DNA of 64,000 nucleotides from Amarobacter sp035326025 (GTDB taxonomy: Bacteria > Chloroflexota > Dehalococcoidia > Tepidiformales > Tepidiformaceae), in contig DAOKYT010000001.1 of assembly GCA_035326025.1 (NCBI GenBank), positions 53,953 to 117,952 on the forward strand, in the 5' to 3' direction. The position numbers and the translations under genes were made by a program. The notes beneath the pieces were generated by a model, which had not been told where the DNA came from, made no database searches, and saw only the letters and a program-made list of their open reading frames with translations. Position 1 is the first letter of the stretch; each line of letters opens with the position of its first letter. Positions 52,861 through 62,211 of this stretch are shown here, one piece after another.

Positions 52861-53175
52861 GGGGCCATGGGCGGGCGGTCTTTCTGCCCGCGGTGGGCCT
52901 GGGCGGATGGCACCCTCGGCGCGCCCGGTCGAGGCGAGGGCGTGCGTCTCCCGGTCGTGCCGGTCGCGACGCTCATCACGCACGGGGTCCTGGTCGAGCG
53001 CCCGGGGGTGACGAGGATGACCTCGACCACGCTCCGCCCCCGCGCCGGCGGCTTGTCCGTCCCCGGGAAGTACTGGCTCAGCGCCAGGTCTGGCGCCCGA
53101 ATGCACCCGGCCGCCGGCGCCGTATCTTGTCCTTCGAGCCTGGGGAAGCCCGCTTCGCAGGCGCAACGAGGCGGC
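52861..53175. other. intergenic region, no convincing gene
   Basis: About 315 bp between the convergent queA and ribH genes. All frames are open for long stretches because of base composition, but none has a ribosome site, domain or sensible codon pattern. A GCGGGC/GCCCGC inverted repeat at about 52874-52895 with a short T-run in its loop may be a weak hairpin after queA. Confidence 0.4.
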
Positions 53176-53655
53176 TTACGCTTGTTCCCGGCCCAGGAGC
53201 TTGCGCAGGTTCGCCATCTCGATGGCCGCCTGCGCTGCCTCCTCGCCCTTGTGCCCGTCCTTCCCACCACAGCGCGCGAGCGCCTGCTCTACGTTGTCCA
53301 CCGTCAGCACGCCGAAGATCACCGGAACACCGGTCTCTCGCGAGACCGCGGCGATCCCCTCGGCGGCACCGCCGGCCACGTATTCGAAGTGCGCGGTCTC
53401 CCCACGTATCACCGCTCCCAGGCAAATGACCGCATCGAACGCGCCCGAGCTCGCTGCCCAGCGCGCCGCGGTGGGGATCTCGAACGCGCCGGGCACCCAC
53501 GCGACTGTCACGTCGCCGCCCGCAACCCCCCGCTCGCCCAGCTGGCGCTCGGCCCCCTCCAGAAGCCTGCGCGTCACAAACTCGTTCCAGCGCGCGACCA
53601 CCACGCAGATGCGGAGCCCCGCACCCTCCAGCGCACCTTCCAGCACCGGCATCAT
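53176..53655 (-). CDS. ribH: 6,7-dimethyl-8-ribityllumazine synthase
   Basis: A 159-residue lumazine synthase, penultimate step of riboflavin synthesis. ICVVVARWNEFVTRRLLEGA, VPGAFEIPTAARW, CLGAVIRGETAHFEYVA, GVPVIFGVLTVDNVEQAL and a catalytic His in HFEY. Third gene of the rib operon; ATGA overlap with ribBA. Confidence 0.95.
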   Translation of the reverse strand: MMPVLEGALEGAGLRICVVVARWNEFVTRRLLEGAERQLGERGVAGGDVTVAWVPGAFEIPTAARWAASSGAFDAVICLGAVIRGETAHFEYVAGGAAEGIAAVSRETGVPVIFGVLTVDNVEQALARCGGKDGHKGEEAAQAAIEMANLRKLLGREQA

Positions 53656-54896
53656 GAGCTCTCCGCGCTGACCGGCTCGAGGCCGTCCAGCAGGTGGCCC
53701 ATCCGCTGCCGCTTCGTATCGAGGTAGCGGATGTTGAACTGGTTGGGTGTGGTCACGATCGGCACGCGCTCCACGACCTCCAGGCCATAGGCTTCCAGCC
53801 CTGCCCGCTTCGCCGGGTTGTTGGTGATGAGCCGCATCTTCCGGACGCCGATGTCTCGCAGAATCTGCATACCGATGCCGTAGTCCCGCCGGTCGGCCGG
53901 GAAACCGAGCGCAAGGTTCGCATCGACGGTGTCCAGGCCCTGGTCCTGGAGCTCGTACGTCCGCAGCTTGTTGTGCAGGCCGATGCCGCGGCCCTCCTGG
54001 CGCATGTACAGGAAGACGCCGCCCTCTTCGGCAATCATCTTCAGCGCGCGGTCTTTCTGCTCGCCGCAGTCACAGCGCATCGAGCCGAAAACATCGCCCG
54101 TGACGCACTGGTCATGCACGCGCACGAGGGTTGGCTTCTCCGGGTCGATGGGCCCCTTCACCAGGGCCACGTGCTCGTCCGGGTGGTTCTCCGCCTTGTA
54201 GCCCAGGATCATCATGTCGCCAAATGGCGTCGGCAGGCGGGTCTCCGCAACCCGCGCAATGAGCTTCTCGTTGCGCAGGCGGTACTTAATCATCTCGTTT
54301 ACGGTGACGATGCGGAGCCCATGACGCCGCGCGAACCGTTTGAGGTCCGGCATCCGCGCCATCTCGCCGTCCATCTTCATGATTTCGCAAATCACCGCGC
54401 CGGGGTACAGGCCGGACATTTTGGCGAGATCCACGCTTGCCTCGGTCTGGCCCGCGCGCACCAGCACCCCGCCCTTCCGCGCGCGCAGAGGGAACATGTG
54501 GCCCGGCCGCGCCAGGTCCTCTGGTTTCGTCTCCGGGTCGATGATCACCTGCACCGTGCGCGCCCGGTCGGCCGCGCTAATCCCCGTGGTGACCCCGGTC
54601 CGGGCTTCCACCGAAACCGTGAACGGCGTGCCGAAGCCCGAGTTGTTCGCCGCCGGGTCGACCATCAGCGGCAGCTTGAGCTGCTCACATCGCTCCTCCG
54701 TGATCGAGCAGCAGATCAGCCCCCGGCCGTACTTCGCCATGAAGTTGATGTGGTCGGGCGTGACGAACTGCGCCGCGATGCACAGGTCCCCTTCGTTCTC
54801 CCGGTCCTCGTCGTCGGTGATGATGACGAATTTGCCCCGGCGATACTCTTCTATCGCCTCGGGCACGGTTGCCATCACGGGATCGCGTTCGGTCAT
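53652..54896 (-). CDS. ribBA: bifunctional DHBP synthase / GTP cyclohydrolase II
   Basis: A 414-residue fusion. The DHBP synthase half (about 8-205) has DDEDRENEGDLCIAAQ, GHMFPLRARKGGVLVRAGQTEASVDL and EIMKMDGEMAR. The GTP cyclohydrolase II half (about 213-400) has the zinc site CVTGDVFGSMRCDCG and YMRQEGRGIGLHNKL. Together they supply both precursors of lumazine. Overlaps ribE and ribH by 4 nt each. Confidence 0.96.
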   Translation of the reverse strand: MTERDPVMATVPEAIEEYRRGKFVIITDDEDRENEGDLCIAAQFVTPDHINFMAKYGRGLICCSITEERCEQLKLPLMVDPAANNSGFGTPFTVSVEARTGVTTGISAADRARTVQVIIDPETKPEDLARPGHMFPLRARKGGVLVRAGQTEASVDLAKMSGLYPGAVICEIMKMDGEMARMPDLKRFARRHGLRIVTVNEMIKYRLRNEKLIARVAETRLPTPFGDMMILGYKAENHPDEHVALVKGPIDPEKPTLVRVHDQCVTGDVFGSMRCDCGEQKDRALKMIAEEGGVFLYMRQEGRGIGLHNKLRTYELQDQGLDTVDANLALGFPADRRDYGIGMQILRDIGVRKMRLITNNPAKRAGLEAYGLEVVERVPIVTTPNQFNIRYLDTKRQRMGHLLDGLEPVSAESS

Positions 54897-55489
54897 CTCC
54901 GGGCCTCCTCTTCACGCGCCGCCAGCATGTTTTCCACGTAACGCGCGATGATGTCGGTCTCGAGGTTGATTCGGTCGCCCGGCTTTCGCGATACGAGGTT
55001 GGTGTGCTCCTGTGTGTACTGCACCAGTGAGACCGAGAAGCTCTCCTCGTCCCTGGCGACGATCGTCAGGCTGATCCCGTCGATGCAGACCGGGCCCTTC
55101 ACCACCATGTACTTAAGGAGGTCCTTGGGCGCGAGGATTCTGGCGATGATGGCGTCACCCTCTGGAGTCATCGAATGGAGCGTCCCCGTCGCCTCGACGA
55201 CGCCCCGGACAATGTGGCCGCTCAGCCGGTCCGTGGGACGCACGCTGCGCTCCAGGTTCACAAGATCACCGCGCCGCAGGTCGCCGAGGTTCGACCGCCG
55301 GTACGTCTCGGGCATCAGGTTCGCGAAGAACGTCTCGCCGTCCATCTCGGCGACTGTCAGGTCGACGCCGTTGATAGCGATCGAGTCGCCCAGCTTGCTA
55401 TCGGTGAGCACGAACGGGGCGCGGATGCGAAGCGTCCCCTCGCCGGCTTCCACCACTGTCCCAACCTCTTCGATGATCCCGGTAAACAT
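54893..55489 (-). CDS. ribE: riboflavin synthase alpha chain
   Basis: A 198-residue protein made of two similar beta barrels. MFTGIIEEVGTV at the start and GDSIAINGVDLTV in barrel 1; the second barrel contains PVCIDGISLTIV. ARTGHIVRG-like linker (RLSGHIVRGVVEATG). It dismutates two lumazines to riboflavin. First gene of the operon controlled by an FMN riboswitch; its Shine-Dalgarno is a GGGGGG tract 7 nt from the ATG. Confidence 0.94.
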   Translation of the reverse strand: MFTGIIEEVGTVVEAGEGTLRIRAPFVLTDSKLGDSIAINGVDLTVAEMDGETFFANLMPETYRRSNLGDLRRGDLVNLERSVRPTDRLSGHIVRGVVEATGTLHSMTPEGDAIIARILAPKDLLKYMVVKGPVCIDGISLTIVARDEESFSVSLVQYTQEHTNLVSRKPGDRINLETDIIARYVENMLAAREEEARR

Positions 55490-55496
55490 CAACGCA

Positions 55497-55508
55497 CCCC
55501 CCGGGGGG
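55497..55508 (-). promoter_or_regulatory. C6G6 tract overlapping the ribE ribosome binding site
   Basis: CCCCCC directly followed by GGGGGG, the latter being the only Shine-Dalgarno-like tract before ribE. It is self-complementary and also complementary to C-rich runs nearer the riboswitch, so it can be masked. This suggests translational control. Confidence 0.5.
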
Positions 55509-55650
55509 AGTTGCGAACCACCATCGCTGGAGTGGAAGTCATTGGCGCTGCCCCTTGACGATCTCAATGCGCGCGGGGCAGGGGGAGATTGGCGCGCAGG
55601 GTATGCGAGCCAGCGGCCCCCCGGTGCGCCAGGCACGGGCAGCCGCGAAG

Positions 55651-55772
<122 letters not shown>

Positions 55773-55781
55773 TCACCTGTA

Positions 55782-55810
55782 TCGTTAGTGGCGGGCTAAG
55801 GAGTTGTCAA
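55782..55810 (-). promoter_or_regulatory. sigma-70 type promoter of the rib operon
   Basis: Minus strand TTGACA (55805-55810), a 17-bp spacer and TAACGA (55782-55787). Transcription would start about 5-10 nt before the riboswitch P1 helix. Confidence 0.7.
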
Positions 55811-55982
55811 TAGCGAGCATGGCCTTCGCCGGCGCGCTCACATCCGGCGCTCGCGCACGCGCTCCGCGCGGGTCTCTCGAAGTCCGCCTCGCCGACCCCG
55901 AAGCGATGCCTGAAGTCACCCGCGGCGTCTCGCGCGAACTCGCCATGCCCGCCGGTGCCTTCGAGGGCACGGACCTCGGCGG

Positions 55983-56621
55983 TTAATGCTTCGGCGCCAG
56001 TGCCAGCAGCTTCGCCAGCACGTCATAGGTGGCATAGGCATCGGCGAGCGCGCCATGCTCACCCATCCTCCCGATGCCCAGGCGGTCCGCCACGTGGCCC
56101 AGGTTGAACCGGTCGACCTGGCCATTGCCACGCAGCAGGCTTCGCGCTATCGGCTGGACATCGAGTGCGACCGCGGCGAACGGCCATGGCTGCCGCAGCC
56201 GCCGAAACGCCTCGACAAGGAAGGCCATGTCCTGCCCGATTCCCCAGCCCGCGATCACCGAATCGCGGCCGAGCTGCGCGAACCGCTCCACGGCCTCTTC
56301 AAGTTCCAGCGCCGGCTTCCACGCCTTCGCGCTGTAACCCACCACTTTGAGGGCCCCCGGGACCGCGTTGCCGATGTGGCGCGGCCTCACGCGTGCTCCC
56401 CACGCCTCTTCCTCCGGAATGCCCCGCGTGAGCCCCGCGCGTACGCCGCCGACGTCGAGGATCTCGTGCACCTGGGCGTTCGGGCCGCTCATCTCCAGGT
56501 CCACCACGAAGAGCGATCGGATCCCGTCCAGGTCACTGGCGGTCGCCGGCTCGGGTGTCAGCCGGCCGTCCGTATCCAGCCGGCGCAGGCCGGCCGCGAG
56601 GGTCGCCAGGAGGTGCTGCAT
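55983..56621 (-). CDS. DEDDh 3'-5' exonuclease domain protein
   Basis: A 212-residue RNase T/DnaQ-like protein. Catalytic residues seen are Asp41 and Glu43 in VVDLEMSGPN, Asp131 in GQDMAFL, His189 and Asp194 in HGALADAY, i.e. the complete DEDDh set. The substrate (DNA or RNA) is not evident. It starts 7 nt after the MFS gene stop, so the two are cotranscribed. The 170 bp between it and the rib promoter hold no convincing gene. Confidence 0.88.
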   Translation of the reverse strand: MQHLLATLAAGLRRLDTDGRLTPEPATASDLDGIRSLFVVDLEMSGPNAQVHEILDVGGVRAGLTRGIPEEEAWGARVRPRHIGNAVPGALKVVGYSAKAWKPALELEEAVERFAQLGRDSVIAGWGIGQDMAFLVEAFRRLRQPWPFAAVALDVQPIARSLLRGNGQVDRFNLGHVADRLGIGRMGEHGALADAYATYDVLAKLLALAPKH

Positions 56622-56628
56622 CGGGGCC

Positions 56629-57900
56629 TCAGATGCGCCGTAGCTCGCGCGAGCTCGCGGTCAGGATCAGCGTGAGGAGCGCCGCCACCATCATCCAGGC
56701 GCCGACCACGTGCGGCATTCCCCACCGGTCGATCATAGCGCCCATCAAGAGCCCGGCGAAGGGTGTCATCCCCCACGTCATCGTCTGCAGCGCGACTACC
56801 CGCGACCGGTACTCCGGCGCTGCTTTCATCTGCATCAGCGATGAATTCAGCGCGGCATACACGCTGTGGAAGATGCCGGCCCCCGCCAGCGTGGCCACCG
56901 CGAGCCATAGCTGACGCGTCAGCGTGAACGCGCCAACGGAGACGCAATAGAACAGGCACGCCCACATCATCCACTGTCCGATGCGCGGCCGGTTCGAAGC
57001 CACCGCCACGATTGCCCCACCCACGAGCGACCCCACACCCACGGCGGCGGCCAGGTACCCATAGGCATTCGCGCCGGCGTTCAGCACCGACGTCGCAAAG
57101 AGCGGCAGAAAGCTCACGTACGGGTACACCAGCACGCTCGGGAGAATCGCCATGGTCACGATGAGCGCCATGCGCCGATCCCGGACCACGTACGCCAGCC
57201 CGGAGACCACGCTGGCGAACACCCCCTCCCGCTCCTCCACGAGTTCCGGCTCGGAACGGCTCAGCCGCGCCGTAAGGGCCACCGAAAGGATCAGGCAGGC
57301 CGCCTGTACTTCGAACGTGCCCTCCGTGCCGATGAGTCCGATGAGCGCACCCCCGATCGCCGGCCCGATCACCCGCATGGCGTTGCCGCCGAGCGAGTTC
57401 AGCGCCACCGCGTTCGTCATTTCGTCGGGCCCTACCGTGTCGAACACCAGCAAACTGCGGATCGGTCCGGCCAGCGCTTCCACGATCCCGGCCGCCGCGG
57501 CCGTCAGGTAGACCATCCAGATTTCGATGGCGCCGGTCGCCACCAGGACCGCCAGCGTCGCCGCGATCGTGGCGCTCAGCGATGAGTAGATCACGAGCTG
57601 CTTGCGCCGCTCGAAGCGCCCGGCGATGTACCCACCGAATGGCGAGAGCAGCACCAGGAACGCGCCGCGCAGGAGTGCCACCACCGCGAGGTTCGTCGCC
57701 GAGCCACCGAGGTCGTTCGCCACCAGCCAGCCCTGACCGATCGTCTGCACCCACGACCCAACTTGCAGCGCCATTGTCGAACCGAGAAGGAAGCGGAAGT
57801 CGCGATGCCGGAGCGAGGCCAGGGGCCGCCCGGGCGCGGTTAACCCCCGGGCGCGCGGACTTGCAGGATCGATCGGCCGGGCGCGTGGAAGCAAGAACAA
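56629..57900 (-). CDS. MFS transporter (enterobactin-exporter-like)
   Basis: A 12-helix major facilitator of about 420 residues, of the MFS_3/EntS group. Typical entry LRHRDFRFLLGSTMALQVGSWVQTIGQGWLV, the loop GRFERRKQLVIYSS between helices 2 and 3, and FDTVGPDEMTNAVALNS in the middle. Probably a drug or metabolite exporter. A TTG at 57900 is the furthest supported start, with AGGGA immediately upstream; a shorter start inside the polar N-terminal 25 residues is possible. Confidence 0.87.
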   Translation of the reverse strand: MFLLPRARPIDPASPRARGLTAPGRPLASLRHRDFRFLLGSTMALQVGSWVQTIGQGWLVANDLGGSATNLAVVALLRGAFLVLLSPFGGYIAGRFERRKQLVIYSSLSATIAATLAVLVATGAIEIWMVYLTAAAAGIVEALAGPIRSLLVFDTVGPDEMTNAVALNSLGGNAMRVIGPAIGGALIGLIGTEGTFEVQAACLILSVALTARLSRSEPELVEEREGVFASVVSGLAYVVRDRRMALIVTMAILPSVLVYPYVSFLPLFATSVLNAGANAYGYLAAAVGVGSLVGGAIVAVASNRPRIGQWMMWACLFYCVSVGAFTLTRQLWLAVATLAGAGIFHSVYAALNSSLMQMKAAPEYRSRVVALQTMTWGMTPFAGLLMGAMIDRWGMPHVVGAWMMVAALLTLILTASSRELRRI

Positions 57901-58042
57901 TCCCTGGGCGCAGGAGGAGCCCCTTCTTTCGAAGTTACACGCGAGCGGGCAAACGAACTACGGCCGGCGCGACCGCCCACTGGAACGCCCGCGACGTTCT
58001 ACGATGGATCACGTCACCTCTCACCACAGGAAGGTCCAGCCC

Positions 58043-59491
58043 ATGACCGACCCCGGCGCCCGTGCCCTCGCCTTTTTCAACGACCGTTATCGCATCGACC
58101 CGGCAGTCATGTCATCGCTGTTGTCGGTCGCCCTGAGCCGAGGCGGCGATTTCGCCGAGCTCTTCTTCGAGCACCGCACGGACAGCGCGATCCAGTGGGA
58201 GGACCAGCGCGTCAAGTCTGCGTCGCGGAACGTCTCCCAGGGGGTCGGAATCCGCGTGGTGAAAGGCGACGCCATCGGCTACGCCTACACCGAATCGCTC
58301 GACATGGCCGCGATGCGCAGGGCCGCCGAGACCGCCTCGCGCATTGGCACCAGCGGCGAACGCCCCGTCCCGGTCGACGCCACGCCCTTCCTCCGCGGCG
58401 AACAGTCCTTCTACCGGTTCGATGCGCCGCTCACCGGTGAGCCACCAGCCGCGAAGGTCGCCCTTCTCGAACGTGCCGACCGTGCCGCGCGGGCCTACGA
58501 CCCGAGCATTGCGCGCCTCGATGCAAGCATCGGCGATGAGTTGAAGTACGTGCTCATCGCCCGAAGCGATGGCAAGGTCGTCGGCGATGTACAGCCGCTC
58601 ATCCGCTTCAACGTGAGCGCGCTTTCCCAGCAGGGCGAGAGCCGGCAGGTTGCCCGGACCGGGGGAGGAGGCCGCCTCGGCATCGAATATTTCGACACCG
58701 TGACCACCCCCGAAACGCTCGCCACCGAAGCCGCCCGCCAGGCCGTCCTCCAGCTGGATGCCCGCGAAGCCCCCGCTGGCACCCTCCCCGTGGTCCTGGC
58801 CGCCGGCGACAGCGGCATCCTCCTTCATGAGGCGGTCGGCCACGGCCTCGAAGCCGACTTCAACCGCAAGGGCACCAGCAACTACACGGGGCGAATCGGC
58901 CAGCCGGTGGCCAGCCCGCTCGTTACCGTCGTCGATGACGGCACCATCGCCGATTCCCGCGGCTCCCTCAATGTCGACGACGAGGGCACCACCACCACCC
59001 GCAACGTGCTCATCGAGGGCGGCACGCTCCGCGGCTACCTCCACGACGAGCTCAGCGCCCGCCACTTCGGCGTGACGCCCTCCGGCTCTGGCCGCCGCCA
59101 GTCCTTCAAGGACTACATCATGCCGCGCATGACCAACACCTTCATGCTCCCGGGCGAGGATACCCCGGAGGACATCATCAGGAGCGTCGATCGCGGAATC
59201 TATGCCGTCTCCTACTCCGGCGGCCAGGTCAACATTTCCAACGGCGACTTCGTTTTCTCCGTCACGGAGGCGTACCTGATCGAGGGTGGCAAGGTCACCG
59301 CGCCCCTGCGCAACGTCATGCTCATCGGCAACGGCCCCGACGTCCTCTCGAAGGTCACCCGCGTCGCAAACGACTACCAGCTCTCCGACGGCCGCTGGAC
59401 CTGCGGCAAGGATGGCCAGTCCGTTCCCGTCGGCGTTGGGATGCCCACCGTCCTGGTCTCCGGCATTACCGTCGGCGGCACGAAGGTTTGA
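58043..59491 (+). CDS. tldD: TldD family metalloprotease
   Basis: A 482-residue TldD. The zinc motif HEAVGHGLEAD (about residue 262) has both His and the catalytic Glu. The N-terminal alpha/beta domain (30-190) and C-terminal VPVGVGMPTVLVSGITVGG are typical. TldD pairs with TldE to degrade unfolded peptides and, in some bacteria, to mature RiPP precursors. AGGAAGG 8 nt before ATG 58043. tldE follows after 17 nt. Confidence 0.95.
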   Translation: MTDPGARALAFFNDRYRIDPAVMSSLLSVALSRGGDFAELFFEHRTDSAIQWEDQRVKSASRNVSQGVGIRVVKGDAIGYAYTESLDMAAMRRAAETASRIGTSGERPVPVDATPFLRGEQSFYRFDAPLTGEPPAAKVALLERADRAARAYDPSIARLDASIGDELKYVLIARSDGKVVGDVQPLIRFNVSALSQQGESRQVARTGGGGRLGIEYFDTVTTPETLATEAARQAVLQLDAREAPAGTLPVVLAAGDSGILLHEAVGHGLEADFNRKGTSNYTGRIGQPVASPLVTVVDDGTIADSRGSLNVDDEGTTTTRNVLIEGGTLRGYLHDELSARHFGVTPSGSGRRQSFKDYIMPRMTNTFMLPGEDTPEDIIRSVDRGIYAVSYSGGQVNISNGDFVFSVTEAYLIEGGKVTAPLRNVMLIGNGPDVLSKVTRVANDYQLSDGRWTCGKDGQSVPVGVGMPTVLVSGITVGGTKV

Positions 59492-59508
59492 GGTTTAGGA
59501 GGCAGCTC

Positions 59509-60870
59509 ATGGAAGGACCCACTCCCCTCGAAATCGCGCGCCGGGCCGTGCAACTCGCACGGGCCGCCGGTGCCGAACAGTGCGATGCCTTCGTCTCGAT
59601 GTACGGCGAATCGAATGTCACCGTCCGGCTCGGCGAACTCGAAAAGCTGATCGAGGCCGGCTCCATGTCGCTCGGCCTGCGCGTCATCAATGGCGGCCGC
59701 ACGGCTCTCTGCTCGACTTCCGACCTCTCCCCCGCATCCCTGGAGCGCTTCGCCGCCGAGACCGTCGAACTCGCGGCCATCTCCGCCCCCGATGAGTTCG
59801 CGGGCCTGCCCGAACCGGCCCTCCTCGCCACCCGGGTGAGCGCCGATGCCCTCGCGCTCTACGACGAGCGCATCGATTCGCTCACCACCGAACAGAAGAT
59901 CGCGATGGCGAAGGCCTGCGAGGGCGCCGCCTTCGCCGCGGACCCTCGCATCACGAACTCCGACGGCGCGAGCCTCTCCACGCGTAGCGGCCAGGTCGCC
60001 CTCGTGAACTCGCTCGGGTTTGAGGGGACGTATCCCGCCACCACCATCTCCCTCGTCGTCGAAGCTATCGCCGATGACGCCGAAGGGAAAAAGCGCAACG
60101 GCTACTGGTTCTCCGCCGAGCCCAGTCTCCATCGCCTCGCCGACCCCGAGGAAGTCGGCCGGATCGCCGCTCGCCGCACCATCGACCAGCTCGGAGCGCG
60201 GAAGGTCGCGACCTGCCAGGTGCCGGTGGTGTTCGAGCCCATGATGGCCGCCGCGCTGGCTGGCGACCTGGTGGCGTGTGCCACCGGTTCAGCGCTCTAC
60301 CGCGGCGCCACGTTCCTCGCCAACCGGGCCGGCGACGTCATCGGCTCCCCGCTCGTGACGATTACGGATGACCCGGCGCTCCCCGGGCGCCTTGGGTCGC
60401 GGCCCTTCGATGGAGAAGGGGTGGCCACGCGCAAGAACGCCATCTTCGCCGGCGGGGCATTCCGGGGCTTCCTGTTCGACTGCTACACGGCTCGCCGCAC
60501 GGGTCACCAGACGACTGGCAGCGCCCGGCGTGGCGCCGAGTCCGCCCCCATGCCAGGCCCTTCGAACCTCGTGTTCGAACCCGGTACCACCCCGCCGGAG
60601 GAGATCATCGCCGGCGTCTCCAGCGGCCTCTACCTCACCACCCTGATGGGCAGCGGGTTCAACCCCACCACGGGGGATTACTCCCGGGGCGCGGCCGGGT
60701 TCTGGATCGAGCGCGGCCGGGTCGCCTACCCCGTCACGGAGATCAACATTTCCGGCCGGATGGACGCCATGCTCGCGTCGATAGACGCCGTTGGCAGCGA
60801 CCTGGCCTGGTTCGGATCGAGCGCCGCTCCCACCATCCGCATCCGGGAGATGACCGTTTCCGGCACCTGA
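59509..60870 (+). CDS. tldE: TldE/PmbA family protein
   Basis: A 453-residue, non-catalytic partner of TldD: same two-domain fold, no HExxxH. GAEQCDAFVSMYGESNVTVRLGELEKLIEAG at the start, TRKNAIFAGGAFRGFLFD and a C-terminal SGRMDAMLASIDAVG. AGGAGG 6 nt upstream of the ATG. Together with tldD it forms a two-gene operon; I found no clear RiPP precursor beside it. Confidence 0.93.
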   Translation: MEGPTPLEIARRAVQLARAAGAEQCDAFVSMYGESNVTVRLGELEKLIEAGSMSLGLRVINGGRTALCSTSDLSPASLERFAAETVELAAISAPDEFAGLPEPALLATRVSADALALYDERIDSLTTEQKIAMAKACEGAAFAADPRITNSDGASLSTRSGQVALVNSLGFEGTYPATTISLVVEAIADDAEGKKRNGYWFSAEPSLHRLADPEEVGRIAARRTIDQLGARKVATCQVPVVFEPMMAAALAGDLVACATGSALYRGATFLANRAGDVIGSPLVTITDDPALPGRLGSRPFDGEGVATRKNAIFAGGAFRGFLFDCYTARRTGHQTTGSARRGAESAPMPGPSNLVFEPGTTPPEEIIAGVSSGLYLTTLMGSGFNPTTGDYSRGAAGFWIERGRVAYPVTEINISGRMDAMLASIDAVGSDLAWFGSSAAPTIRIREMTVSGT

Positions 60871-60879
60871 AATCGCCCG

Positions 60880-61080
60880 TCAGGCCCCCTGCGCATCGAG
60901 CGCATCGAGGTGCTGCCGAAGCTGCACCACGCGCCGGACTGCCTCCCGGATCACGTAGCTGGCCTCCTGGTCGCCCCGCTCCGCCTGGAGGGCGATGATC
61001 ACCGCCTCGAGCGTCTCCGCCACTTCGAGCAGGATCACGCGCAGCTCCTCGAACTCGCCTTGCTCATCGCGCTGCATCAT
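60880..61080 (-). CDS. small helical protein of unknown function
   Basis: A 66-residue protein (MM start at 61080/61077), mostly one long amphipathic helical pair (FEELRVILLEVAETLEAVII and ASYVIREAVRRVVQLRQHLD). No family recognised. Next to rnhA on the same strand and convergent with tldE. Confidence 0.5.
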   Translation of the reverse strand: MMQRDEQGEFEELRVILLEVAETLEAVIIALQAERGDQEASYVIREAVRRVVQLRQHLDALDAQGA

Positions 61081-61152
61081 GGCTGAGTTTCCCCTCTGGC
61101 CTGTGACCAACACAGCGCGTCCAAGGTTACAGGATCGGGACAATCCCCCCGC

Positions 61153-61812
61153 TCAGACTTCAGCCCGCAGATGCGCGGTCGATAACGCGTCCGCGTACTC
61201 GTTCCAGCGCGACCCATCATGTGCGCGGATCCACTCGATGCGGGCCAGTGGCCGTTCCTTCGCCAGCGCCCAGGCACGCTGGACCAGGTCCAGGTTCTTT
61301 ACCTCGCCTTCCTTCCGCTTCCACCCCCTCGCCTCCCAGCCCGCCGCCCACCGCGTGAGCGTGTTCACCACCAGCTGGCTATCGGAGTAGACCGTGATGG
61401 CCTCGGCCGGGGGTGCCATCTCGAGGCCGTTGATGATCGCCGTCAACTCCATCCGGTTGTTGGTCGTGCTCGGTTCGAACCCGTGCCGCTCCTCCACCAC
61501 GCTCCCGGCTCGCACATAGACCGCTCCCCATCCCCCGGGGCCCGGGTTCCCCTGGCACGATCCGTCGGTGAAGATGCCCGTATCGGGCCCTGCCGTGAAC
61601 CGCATCAGGACATCCGACGTGCTGAGGTTCTGGGTTCGCGTCACCGAGGCGCGGTGCCCGCCGGCCCCCTCGCCATTCGTGCCCCGGCTACCATCCGAAG
61701 GCTTGCCACGGCAGTCCATGCACTGCCTCGGAGTCCAGTTCGGGTACTTCGCTCTGACGGGCTCGGGGAGGCTGAACTCACGGCTGCAGGTGCCGCAGGT
61801 GTAGGACGCCAT
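61153..61812 (-). CDS. rnhA: ribonuclease HI with N-terminal zinc ribbon
   Basis: A 219-residue protein. N-terminal Cys4 ribbon (Cys6, 9, 31, 34), a flexible linker (38-68) and an RNase HI domain with the full active site: Asp83 (FTDGSCQGNPGPGGWG), Glu122 (RMELTAI), Asp144 (YSDSQLVVN), plus His198 and Asp208 (RAHDGSRWNEYADAL). It cleaves RNA in RNA-DNA hybrids. The zinc ribbon is an extra element, different from the eukaryotic hybrid-binding domain. Confidence 0.92.
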   Translation of the reverse strand: MASYTCGTCSREFSLPEPVRAKYPNWTPRQCMDCRGKPSDGSRGTNGEGAGGHRASVTRTQNLSTSDVLMRFTAGPDTGIFTDGSCQGNPGPGGWGAVYVRAGSVVEERHGFEPSTTNNRMELTAIINGLEMAPPAEAITVYSDSQLVVNTLTRWAAGWEARGWKRKEGEVKNLDLVQRAWALAKERPLARIEWIRAHDGSRWNEYADALSTAHLRAEV

Positions 61813-62211
61813 GACCGCCAGTTTAGGCGACCGGTACGATTGGCGCCGGGGCGTTCGGCAGGGGAGGACACCCTCCCCTTAATACCGCGCATCAGAGGCG
61901 ACCAATCGGAGGGGGCCATGCGGATCGGCAACAGCCGCGCCGCCGCGCACCTCGTTTGCCGCCGGTGGCCCGCTTCGCGACACTCCCCGCCGCCCATCCG
62001 GGCCCGCGAATTCCGCCATCCGGACGTATCGCCCGGGGCACCTGGCCCGCAGGCTACGATGCATCACGAGGTGATACGATGCGCTGGTTGTTCTTCCCGG
62101 GTCGCGCGGGCGTTGTCCGCGGTCCGTGCTCATCGGCCGGACACGCCTCGGGGGCGAGCACCACGACGAGACCGGCGCCGGCAGCCCGGCACGACAACGG
62201 AGGGCCACACC
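61813..62211 (+). other. intergenic region, possible very small gene
   Basis: About 400 bp. The plus strand has an open frame from ATG 61918 (behind GGAGGGGG) in phase with the next gene. It also has a separate 46-codon frame 62079-62219 starting MRWLFFPGRAGVV behind GAGGTG and overlapping the next start. Neither has a recognisable product. CCCCTCCCC-type tracts near 61865 form a short inverted repeat (GGGGAGG...CCTCCCC). Confidence 0.35.

Noticed and set aside
55804..55986. A 60-codon plus-strand frame upstream of the exonuclease gene
   Set aside because: It begins inside the rib operon promoter on the opposite strand, has no ribosome site and no recognisable product.
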